A stretch of DNA of 64,000 nt, from contig NC_056002.1 in assembly GCF_018446385.1 (NCBI RefSeq), positions 10,116,894-10,180,893 of the forward strand, read 5' to 3'. Positions 46,104 to 56,370 of this stretch are shown one piece after another (position 1 is the first letter of the stretch; every line of letters begins with the position of its first letter). The DNA comes from Zingiber officinale. Lineage: Eukaryota > Streptophyta > Magnoliopsida > Zingiberales > Zingiberaceae. The translations under genes were made by a program, and so were the position numbers. Under the pieces are notes generated by a model. The model saw nothing but the letters and a program-made list of their open reading frames with translations. It made no database searches and was not told the origin of the DNA.

Positions 46104-46139
46104 GTATATCAAAATTGTATATATATATATATATCTTAC

Positions 46140-47096
46140 TATTTTATTAAAAATCTCCCCCCTTTATTAACTAACTTTGGTGAAGCCTAAATGAATTTAC
46201 GTTAATATCCTTTTTCTACTCACAATAAAAATAATTCCAAGGTTTATTAGTAATTCCATAAGCGAAACAATCAGTGATCTAGAGTTCGAGACTCAGCTGC
46301 GGCATATTATTATGAATTTTTCTCATCATTAATTTTCTCTGGTTGTTTTATATAAAAAAATAATATTTTCTTTAGTCCCACATCTTATAATTGACAGCAC
46401 TATGATCAAAGAAACTTCTATAAATATTTTAGGCCGACAATGTTAAAAAATATACTTTTCTTAGTTTTTTTTACTAAGATAAGTATAATATTAAATTAAA
46501 TTAATTTTTTTCATAGGGAAGCCGTAAGGGTGGATTTTCAAAGACCCAAATAATTCAGATTTTCAAAAGTCATGTACTTTACCCTAATGACTCTACTTTA
46601 GTATTTTAATGTTAAAATGCTTTAATTAATATAATTTTATTATAAAGGATCACGATGCGTGTGCACGATCACTAGCATCTATATCCTTAACTAACTCTCG
46701 CCCAATAAATTGGGCCTATATAATTAAATTCATTATATTAAATAAAATTCTTGTTTGATATTGGTACTGAAACATAGGATGGAAAAATACGATAGACCCA
46801 CTAGTATGCGTGTAAGTGTATCCAATTACGTCCACTCACACCTTGACATATCACATCTGTCCACTCACACCTTGACATATCACATCAATATCGTGTCAAA
46901 TTTGACCGACATAATTAATTAATTAGAAAGCTCATTATTCTATATGATTGGATAATGATTCACAAAAATCAATCCATCCAAATTACATATGTTTTATTAT
47001 ATTATTCATGTAATAAAATTATTATATGATTTGACCATTTAGATTGTCAATAAATTATTTTAAAGTACGATTTAAAAGGACAGTTAAAAATCAATA
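46140..47096. other. AT-rich spacer, no gene seen
   Basis: Contains a 29-bp direct duplication at about 46829-46886 (GTCCACTCACACCTTGACAT core). No gene. Confidence 0.6.
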
Positions 47097-47339
47097 ATGA
47101 AAATATCATATATTTTATTGATTTATTTATTTTTTCAGAATTTATTATGCAACGTGATTTGTTTCCATTCGATGTTCAATATGCAAGCTACGTATGGAAA
47201 TGAATCAAGCTCATTTCAATGCCTCGGTGCAGTAGGAAAAATTCAACAGGAAAAGGATACTTGCTTGACTTTGGGATGGGCTACAACCCAGTACTGCCCT
47301 AATATAAATCCATCTCTACGTGAGGTGTTCCCATGCTGA
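47097..47339 (+). CDS. Small possible secreted peptide, 80 aa, unidentified
   Basis: The frame begins MKISYILLIYLFFQNLLC, a good hydrophobic signal-peptide-like start. It is followed by about 55 residues with four cysteines (QCLG, DTCL, QYCP, FPC at the very end). I do not recognise the family. Against it are AT-rich surroundings, no clear promoter, and a possible splice acceptor (TTTTTTCAG at 47131-47139) inside the leader. It could be an exon fragment or chance. Confidence 0.2.
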   Translation: MKISYILLIYLFFQNLLCNVICFHSMFNMQATYGNESSSFQCLGAVGKIQQEKDTCLTLGWATTQYCPNINPSLREVFPC

Positions 47340-47572
47340 AATGTCCGTACATATCGATTCACGTCTGTTTCGATGAACCATGGTAAGATTTGAACAATTT
47401 TTATATTTTGTAAGCGCCATATCAAAATAAAAAATCTCACTTTTTTCTTTATTATAAAAAAATCTCTCCATAATTTTTTTACAGCCTCAGACTCAACAAT
47501 TCAGGATCTAACTACTATAAAATTGTATTGTAACAGACAGGTATATTCTGTTTTGAGGAAAAACTTGGGGCT

Positions 47573-47885
47573 TCAGGGTCCGCTGTCTTTATGAAAAATC
47601 TGGTTCAATATTTGAAATCCAAACAATGGTTTTAAAAAAAATCTATCCTCATTGGGGTCACATATTGTTAGCACAATTCTCCATACAAACAACTTTTGAA
47701 ACAGCGTAGATGCCCCCAGGATAATAAGAACTAAGGACACGTGCAAGTTTTTGTAAAAGTTTTTTTAATCGAAAACGTATCAAAATATGTGACCAACGGT
47801 GAGGATACGTTTTTTTTTTTTAAATCGTTGTTGTTTCAAATATTGACTTAGGTTTTTCATTAAGACGGGCCTTATCTGCTACACC
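47573..47885. mobile_element. Foldback MITE-like inverted repeat
   Basis: About 100 bp at 47573-47672 (TTATGAAAAATCTGGTTCAATATTTGAAA, split by A-runs, then TATCCTCATTGGGGTCACATATT) is mirrored at 47783-47885 (AATATGTGACCAACGGTGAGGATA, then TTTCAAATATTGACTTAGG). This gives long terminal inverted repeats around a 110-bp centre. TSD not determined. Confidence 0.6.
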
Positions 47886-48671
47886 ATTATTTTGGTTAAA
47901 GGGTGAGATTTATTATAATAAATTTTCGACGGATATATATCTTTAAAAAAAATTCTACTGGATCACTTGATAATTAACTTTAAACTACCTCAGTTTACAT
48001 AACATGAGACAGACTAGTAATCATCCTTTACAATAATACAATATAATTTTATAACAGTTGGACTTATTAAAAAGTAGTTGGAGATTTTTTTTTAAAAATA
48101 TATGAATTGTTAAGTGTAGGATCTTGTAAAAAGCCAATTGTTGGGAGTTTTTTTTTTTCTATAGTTGAGAGAAGAGTGAGATTTTTATTTTTTTTTGGAG
48201 ATGCCCTAAGCATTTAGGCACATTCTCATAAATAAAGGTGAAAGTAGGAACACAATTACAAAAAAACAAATGACAAACAAGATCATGGGGTGGCTTAATT
48301 ATGTCTTCTGTTTATAAAGCGGAACTTCAAAATAAACATTCTAGTTCAGTGGTTTGTTTAATCTCCACTCTCACATGTACACAACAACAGCTATAGATGT
48401 TAAGTGTCCTAATGAACACAGAAATAAATGTATAATCCATCTCTTCTCCCCATCCAATTTCAATTCAAGCTTTGCAGTTGCTATCTGCATTTTCCTGTTA
48501 TCTGCCTCCAAAATTTATTCTAATTACCTGAGAAGAAACTGAAAAAGTAACTAAAAATCATACAACATGAAGCTGTATACCCTAGTTATTAAGGATCAGC
48601 TAAAGAGCAACCAGACGTTGACATTAACATGTGACTTCGTCTGTAGAGGGAGAACATATATCTTGAAAGGC
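47886..48671. other. 3' flank of the thiamine gene, no other gene
   Basis: AT-rich. The 3' UTR of the gene at 48672 probably lies in 48300-48671. Confidence 0.5.
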
Positions 48672-51600
48672 TCAAACCAATGTCTTAACCTCAGATACCG
48701 AATCAGTCAAGACCGACCTGAGTTTTCGAGCTTCAGTCAAAATGCACTCACGATCAAATAGAGCAGAGACAACTGCTACACCTTTCAAGTTCGGGACACC
48801 AATCTCCATCACTGAACGAGCATTCACAACTCCAATACCACCGATGGCAACCACTGGCAACTTGGAAGCCAAACAAACAGACTTCAAGCCATCCAAACCC
48901 ACAGTAGTATTGTTTTGTTTGGTTGCAGTTGGAAACACCCCCCCACAGCCAATATAATCGGCACCATCAGCCCATGCCTGCTCTGCCTGGGCAGGGGTCT
49001 TGCATGATACACCAATGATTTTCCCAGGCCCTAGAATTTTACGAGCAATTCGTGCTGGCATATCAGATTGCCCCACATGGACACCATCAGCATCACAAGC
49101 AAGTGCAACATCAATACGGTCATTGATCAATAGTGGCACACCACTAGACCGGCATATCTGGATGCAAGCAGTTGCTGCTTCAACGAATTCACAGGTTTCA
49201 GCCTCCTTTTCTCTGAAACATGAGTTAGCAGTAGCAAGCTGAGAAACGGCCCAAAGATGATACACAATTCACGGAGTCTGTAAGAGACCATGCTTTCAAT
49301 TCAAGGAAAAATCATACCTCAATTGAATAATTGTGGCACCCCCTTCGATGGATGCTTTTACCGCAGCTACAATGGAACGGTTCCATTTCCTATTCATTGT
49401 AGAATCTGTGACTGCGTATAAGAACAAATCACTTGCGTTGAATGATCTTGCTCCTGCATTGCAGGAATGAGTCTCAAGACTAAATAAGTGATCCAACGGT
49501 CCTTGAGGTCCATTTCCAATTATAATATCTTTGCTATAATCCAGTGCATTCTGAACAAAGGTCTTCGCATTCTGAAAAGCAACAACAAATATTCATGTGA
49601 CGTTATGATAGTATGAGATAAACCTGAAGGTGAGTGACACTTCAATCAACTGAAAAAAAACGTTCTTTCAGTAAATATATATTTTTGAAAAAAAAAACCT
49701 GAACAGCTCGCAGCATTGGAAGACCTTTAGCTAATTCTGCTGCTATGCATGAAGCAAGTGTGCATCCAGTTCCATGGGTGTTATGAGTCTTCACACGTAA
49801 TCCGAGCAATTCATGGTATTTTTTGCCTAGAAGAACATAAGAAAAACTCCCTAAATTAATAACTTGAAAAAAAAAATACAAAAGTTGTCAGGACAAAATG
49901 AAGTTGGCAAATACCATCAAAGAATATGTCAATTGCATCCGAAGACTCTGGAAGATCACCACCTTTCACAAGAACATTTCTGCAAATAGCAATTTGTCCT
50001 TGAGACATAAGCAAAACGAGAGAGAAAAATGACAATTTCTAGGAATATTGGTTCTTCTTTGTGATACATAATAAGGATCATAAAGAAGAGTTGTGCACAT
50101 TTTTTATTTCTTTTCAAAGAACGAGAATAAATTATAGAAATTCTCGGAGATAGAGTTGTACTTCCTCAAAATGCAAAAGCTCAAAATTAGCCAAGCACCC
50201 ATGCCAAAAAAGCTCTTATATCCAAGCAATTACTTGTAGAATAAGCGCACAAGTCAACTAGGAGGTACAGTCAAGAAAAAGAAATCTTCTAATACACTCA
50301 ACATGATACTACAGTAGTTATACACTAATTGATCAATGATATAGAAACCAATTAGCAATATTACTAGGTTTCTGTTTTTTGCCCAGCAGAATTTCCTGTT
50401 GAAACCTCCATAACTTCCTAAAAGATAAGTTGAAGGCAATGCAACCAACTGTTGTATAAATATCTACTTTTGCTGTGTTTGGAGCACCTTCAATGATTTA
50501 CCAATGCTACACTGGTTACTGACTGTGAATTGTAGGTACCAACTAAAGTGTAGGCCATAATTCGTGAATCAGGTTTCAGGCATAATGGCCGATGCAATGA
50601 AGACTAAAGCAATATGGTAGATCAACAAAAACCGATATTTGACAAAAACCACAAGAATGTTCCCTTTATTTTGATCACAAGGAATAACAAATTAAAAAAA
50701 AAAAGGAAAATACAATGCTTGAGAGACCACCAGCATGCAAATGAAAGGTTCAACGGTCAAAATAAACAGTGGATGGAGAAACAAATGTCATTTATGCTAA
50801 CATCAAGTACTTAAAATGGAATCAAAAACTTACTTAGGACCTAAGTTATGTATTGATTTTGCTGCAGAATACATATCAGCTACTGTTCTCAAAGGCACAC
50901 CTCCAAGTAAAGCTGATGCTTCTTTCACATTAGGAGTAACAATATCAGCCATTGCAAAAAGTTCATCCCTGAATTCAAAAACACAAGCATTTGATTCATC
51001 AGCAAAACCCAAGATACAGATAAACTAATAAACTAACGAATCGCATGACATACCGATATCCTGACAGTGTAGAAGATTCTGCAAGCACATCACCACTTGT
51101 AGATACCATGACTGGATCAACAACTAAAGCTGTTTTTCTAAAACATAACAATGTCAACAATGGTACAATAAAGCAGGTTCAGTTTTCTTATTAGCCATTA
51201 CCTCGAACTGGAAACTTCTTGAGACTCTGACATAAAACCTTTACTACCCCAACAGAAGGAAGCATGCCCGTTTTTACCTAGAAATCCAAACAAAAAGAAT
51301 AGCAGTGTTATTAGCAGGTCCATGCTATGCCGTAAATTCATCATGTCAAGAAAAACACCATAGTTCTCTACTTCTCTAAACATATAAAAGTGTGTATACA
51401 CAACATGAAGCAGCAACAACAACCAGAAGTAAAAAATTTCCAACAATCATTTTTCCAAATTTCTGATACTACCAACTACTGATGATAAAAAATTATAGAC
51501 ATAACTCGTACAAACTTGATCTACAAGACATTCTATTTCGACCACTTCAATGTACACTCACAATAAAACAAGAATTCTTATAATTTAATCCATGATGGAT

Positions 51601-53270
51601 CAACTCCATATTAAACTAATTACAGCAATCCAAAATATGATTAACAATAACATTACACATATTCTTGTTCACTGCTAATGACGTTAAGGTGGACTCCTTT
51701 CGATGCAGCAAATAAGCACAAACACATATTGAAACTTGACATTTAATTTTTGTTTTTACAATTCATGCTTCTGAACCCATTTAAGTTAGAACTTGAATGG
51801 TTCCAACTTAATGCAAATGCCATATTGTATAAGTAAACTTTCTCTGAAGTGAGAAGGCTAGATGACCTCCATTGACATCGAAATATTAATCTTCTATATC
51901 AGCCAACATATACTTTCTGAAAGTGAGTATCTGAGTACACATCTTTACAAGTCCCTTAGAAATAAATATAATAAAAAAGGAAACTCAAAAACACTTGAAT
52001 GCACTTGTGAGAACAATTGATGAAATTGCAACATAGGTAGTAGATAAACATCAGCCTGAAAGAAATATATTATACATCTAGTCATAGGAGATTAGCCATA
52101 ACTGTATCATATTAATGCAAATCAATATCACATAGTCTAATCCAATATATAAATTAGGAGCTAAAGTCATCTCGATATCATACCACATCAACCCCCATGT
52201 CCTCAAGTACGGATCTCAACTGTTCCTCAACAAACTCCTCGGGTATGGGATGGACACCCTAATTAGTGACACAGCCAATAAGGTTCTTGAGCAGAGGTGA
52301 ATAGTTGATATGCAACTAATGAAGCACAAGAGTTATACAAAACCATAATCGTTGACAGTAATATAAAACTGATAGGAACACGCAAAGTCTATAGGAGAAG
52401 AAATAAGTTTCCAGAATTAACCCAATAAAATTCATGTCAATCTTATCAAGATTTGATATTTATCTAGCTCCATGCATACAGACGTTAATTGCATTAAAAA
52501 AAGTGAAACTCGGCACTTATTGCAAGAATTTTCATCATAGCTTGGCTCTAGCTTTGGTAGTTTTGAGGTGGAATTGATTTAAATGTGCAAATATTGATAC
52601 AAGATATAAAGTAATTGCTTCAAAGTGTGGCTAAACCCCTTAAAATTAGGATTTATTTATTCATCATAAGGGATGATCAAAGAAGCAAATTAACAAGACT
52701 AAATGGGTCCACTAGCGCTAGGCCACACTATAGCAGAATCATCAGCCATAAATCAATTGCCAAAAATCTAATACCTAATGGGAAAAAAAATTGAAGGGGG
52801 GATATAGGAAAGCAAGTGGCTCAACTGAGGAAAAACAGGAGCTACTTTCCATTCATTTCTATTGTTTACCTGGAGAAAATAGTAAATTTTCTAGGTATTA
52901 GAAACGTAAACTTCTTTTCCCACTACTTTCGTCTGATTTGGACAGGAAAAGAATTAGATTGAATTAAATTTCCTCCGGTTCTCGTCTTCGTTCCTTCCAA
53001 CAAAACTAAATTGGAAAAATTGACAATTCGTTCCAATCCATTTCTTTTCCCTCCTATTTCCGTCCAAGTAAACACACTCATAAGATCTCAGACCTGAACG
53101 CCGACAGTGTTCTGCGCGGTGACGGCGGTAACGACTGATGAACAGTAGGCGCCGAGCGCCCCGCAGGCCTTGATGTCTGCCTGGATCCCGGCTCCAGCAC
53201 CAGAATCGGATCCGGCGACAGTGAGCACGTGGGGCATTCTCCGCCCGCATCCGCTGCACATGGTGGACAT
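48672..53270 (-). CDS. TH1: Bifunctional HMP-P kinase / thiamine-phosphate synthase (TH1 type)
   Basis: Coding exons in transcript order: 53270-53094, 52258-52184, 51277-51202, 51129-51054, 50968-50834, 49979-49915, 49826-49699, 49571-49318, 49212-48672. All are GT-AG with consistent phase; product about 508 aa. The N-terminal half phosphorylates hydroxymethylpyrimidine phosphate: [15 protein letters not shown] near residues 18-32, [13 protein letters not shown], and [10 protein letters not shown] with the conserved Cys near 223. The C-terminal half joins HMP-PP to thiazole phosphate to make thiamine phosphate: [11 protein letters not shown] (357-366), [11 protein letters not shown] (369-379), [17 protein letters not shown] and AIGGIG. 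In plants the enzyme is plastidial. The first in-frame ATG gives no transit peptide. A transit-like start ([20 protein letters not shown]) at 53478 is in another frame. Confidence 0.93.
49980..50833 (-). other. Intron of the TH1-type gene (854 bp)
   Basis: Contains an A-rich stretch near 50690 and no supported feature. Introns 1 (52259-53093, 835 bp) and 2 (51278-52183, 906 bp) are similarly plain. Confidence 0.8.
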
Positions 53271-53546
53271 CGCCGCCGTGATCGGTCCGCTAGCACTCCC
53301 TCGGGAAATTCGCGCCCTGATTCCTGGGAACGACCGCGTATAATTCTGGAGAAGGGAGAACAGATTGGGTTCAGTAGCGAAGGCTCGTTTGACTACTATC
53401 TGAGCAAGCGTAGAGAGAAAGAAAAAGAGACGGCGGCGACCGGAGAAGAGGGCCAGGCGATGAAAGCGGCGGCTGCCATGCGACAGTTTTGGGGGCTCCA
53501 AATCAACCCCGGACTTTACTGCCCGTTTTCTCTGAAGTAACTCAAG

Positions 53547-54056
53547 CAGGGGTGTAATCGAGCCGAGAGCCGAGAGCCGAGAGTCGAGTCGAGTCGAGCA
53601 GAACTCTTACATGTTTGAGCTTGACTCGTTTATAATCGAGTCGAGCTCAAGTTTTATTTAATGAATATATTCATGGCTCACGTGCTTATTCAAACTTTTA
53701 ACGAGCCTAAACGATCTTAATAAATATAAATTATAAATTTAAATATTCAATAAAAAACTAAATTATATATTTTTTAAAAATTATAATATTCTTATTATAA
53801 TTTATAATTTTAATCTAATAAATAAATTTAATATATTTATGTATGTTTTTCATTAGTAGGGTGTAAAATCTATAAATTCAATATCAAAATTATTATTTTT
53901 TTATTTAAAAGTTGATTCATGAGCTAACGAGCCGAATATTATGAAACTTGAGCTTGGTTTATTTATCTTAACGAGCCTCGTTAAACGAGCTCAACGAGCT
54001 TTTATCGAATCGAGCTTCGAATAGCTCCCGAGCAGCTTGGCTCATTTGCATCCCTA
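53547..54056 (+). mobile_element. hAT MITE copy 1, 510 bp, TSD AACTCAAG/AACCCAAG
   Basis: The left end is CAGGGGTGTAATCGAG and the right end GCATCCCTA (reverse complement TAGGGATGC). The 8-bp flanks at 53539-53546 and 54057-54064 differ at one base. Subterminal GAGCTCG/CGAGC motifs are abundant, and there is no coding capacity. It lies about 280 bp upstream of the TH1-type start codon. Confidence 0.88.
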
Positions 54057-54190
54057 AACCCAAGAAAGGATAAATTTCACATGGATAAATTGCACAAGAA
54101 TGGAGAGTGTAAAAAATAAATCTTAATATAAATTTAGAATTTATTTATCTGCAAATCAATTTTAAAGATCTTTTTGTCCATCCAAATTTA

Positions 54191-54685
54191 TAGGGATGTA
54201 AATGAACCAAGTCGTTCGTGAGCTATTCGAAGTTTGATTCGATAAAAGCTCGTTTCAGCTCGTTTAATTAGACTCGTTAAGATAAACAAGTCAAGCTCAA
54301 GCTTCACAATACTCGGTTCGTTAGCTCGTGAACACGTTCGTTAAGCTCATGAATCAATTTTTAAATAAAAATAATAATAGTTTTGATATTGAATTTATAG
54401 ATTTTACATTCTACTTATGACAAATATAAACAAATATATTAAATTTATTTATTAGTATAAAAATATAAATTTTAATAAGAATATTATAATTTTCTCTAAA
54501 ATATAATTTAGTTTTTAATAAATATTGAAATTTATAATTTATATTTATTAAACTCATTTAGTCTCGATAAAAGCTCGTGAGCCATGAATATAATTGTTAA
54601 ATAAAGCTCGAGCTCGACTCGATTATAAATGAGTCAAGCTCAAACATTTAAGAATTCGGCTTAGCTCGACTCGATTACACCCCTA
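54191..54685 (-). mobile_element. hAT MITE copy 2, 495 bp, inverted, perfect TSD CAAATTTA
   Basis: Same sequence family as copy 1 in the opposite orientation: starts TAGGGATGTAAATGA and ends GATTACACCCCTA. CAAATTTA flanks both sides (54183-54190 and 54686-54693). Confidence 0.92.
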
Positions 54686-54825
54686 CAAATTTAATAGGAG
54701 GGAAGCAATTTTTATTCTATTCTCCAACTCCAAACTCACAATAATTTTGACTAAATTTCTTATTACCATTTTAGTATCCATCTCATCTACCTCTCCATTA
54801 AATTTTTCATTTTCATTCTTGATCT

Positions 54826-55640
54826 TGTCCGAGCCCTGAGTCGACGGACACTGGGGACATGGCACGCTCCGCTGTCTCCGACTGGTGGTGTAGCTCTCCG
54901 ACGATCCTGCAAAGAAGCCGAACTAGGAGGGGTTTCCCGGCGACGGCCCTCCGACGCTCAAGTCAGGCAACGAGAGAGGCAGCGTAACGAGGCTACAGTA
55001 GAGATGTGTGCATACCTTCGTCGACGTCTGGGGTCTTTATATAGGACCCCGGGGGAGTGCGGGCACGTTTCTCGATGCGTGCACGCTTCCCTAAACATAC
55101 CTTAACAAGCCTGTGTCAGAAAAGTACCTCTGGCGTCATTCCGCAATCGTCCGAGCATATCCTGGATGTGACGGTGGAAGCTTCCGCCGTATGATTCTGT
55201 GTACGGCTCGGCCGCCAACTCTGCTGCCTGTCGGCGGCAGGTGTCTCGAGGATGATGTTATCCCCTGTCTCCTTTGTCCTCTTGCGTTCCTTGTCTGTTC
55301 CGGGGCCAAGCGGATCGGCCGCTCGGCAGACATATCACTTCTGCGTCAGTCATATGCTCGGATGAGACTGCTCCTGCCTGTGTTGCCTTGTGTACCGGTC
55401 GAACGGACAGCCTGCTCGACCCTTGAAACCTTTTTACCTTGAGCATCGGAAACCCGACCCCTAGTCGGGTTATCTTTCATTCGGTTCGGAGGATTCACGG
55501 TCGGTCGGCCCTCGGGGCCCTGTCTGTAGGCCTGCCTCGTCCGATCGGCCGGTCTCCGGGTTGACTATCTTGACCTTTGACCTCCACGTGTCGTTGACCC
55601 CCCGCCGACGAGGGTCCCCCGTCCTTATCACCGGATCACA
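54826..55640 (-). repeat. 3' LTR of the Tat-lineage element
   Basis: 815 bp, TGTCCGAGCC to CCGGATCACA on the plus strand. A TATATAAAG on the minus strand near 55034-55043 would be its TATA box. The partner LTR is outside the window, so the ends rest on the TG/CA rule and the adjacent PPT. Confidence 0.7.
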
Positions 55641-55655
55641 TGTCTCCCCTTCAAT
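55641..55655 (-). other. Polypurine tract of the Tat-lineage element
   Basis: The minus strand reads TTGAAGGGGAGACA directly before TGTGATCC of the LTR. Confidence 0.75.
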
Positions 55656-56370
55656 AGTCTAGTCGAAGGAGGCGGAAAGTCCGACTGACTGGACTATGAG
55701 TTTGGTCGAGCGACATTCACTTCGTCGCTCCCGAAAGTGTATTTCCGATCGGCTCTAGAAGGCTCCCTCGGGCGATCGGCGAGTTGATGGCTTTGTCGTG
55801 TAGTTTTGATCTCCATTTGCTGCTTGTTGCGCTACTGTTTCGGGGGCGGTCGGCGTCGTCGGTTCTCCTCGGAATTCGTGTCAATCCTCATTAAGCTGCC
55901 CACGCGCGAGTAATGGCACTCATTAAATGTTGTCCAATCGTTGATCGCCACTTGGCATGTCTGCCGTCATCGTACGGCGGGAGCGTAAGCTTCGATGGGA
56001 CATACGTTGATTCAAATCCGACGGTCCGATGTCCTCGCTTCTTTCGATGACCTGGATCGGACGGGTGTGGTGAACCGAGACCGGGGTTTATGAAGCGCCG
56101 GCACTGAGCCTCCTTCTATCACTCTTGCCTTTGCGTTTTTGGCGATTCCTCTCGCGACCATCTTCCCAGCGTCCGCTTGCCTTGGTGCTCCGACGAACTC
56201 TCGGCCTTCTCCTTTGCACTTTGCTCCCAGTAAGCCCTCTCCTATCTCTGCTTTCTTCCGTTTTCTTCTTTCTGGTGGTCTTTGCATTCGTTCACGGTAG
56301 TTTCAGTCTCCTCCTTCAACCCTTTCATTTTCCTTTCCTCGGCTCTTCCTTCCTCGCTACCGTTCCGGCG
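55656..56370 (+). other. Region upstream of the antisense ORF
   Basis: GC-moderate, with an open frame from 56125 continuous with the antisense ORF. The segment 56125-56370 is Leu/Phe-rich and may be a pyrimidine-rich 5' UTR. A promoter for the antisense gene should lie here, but no clear TATA box was seen. Confidence 0.4.

Larger units (their letters stand above)
45140..46135. mobile_element. Palindrome-ended element inserted in (TA)n
   Basis: Both borders are TA repeats (45140-45149 and about 46119-46134). Just inside each lies a long palindrome (45161-45219 and 46065-46103). The right palindrome is the reverse complement of the left one's core, so they form terminal inverted repeats that are themselves hairpins. 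The interior is AT-rich with tandem repeats and no coding capacity. Insertion in (TA)n recalls Micron-type MITEs. The exact ends inside the TA runs are undefined. Confidence 0.6.

Noticed and set aside
46260-46300. B-box-like GAGTTCGAGACTC
   Set aside because: No convincing A box at the right distance, so a tRNA or SINE call is not supported.
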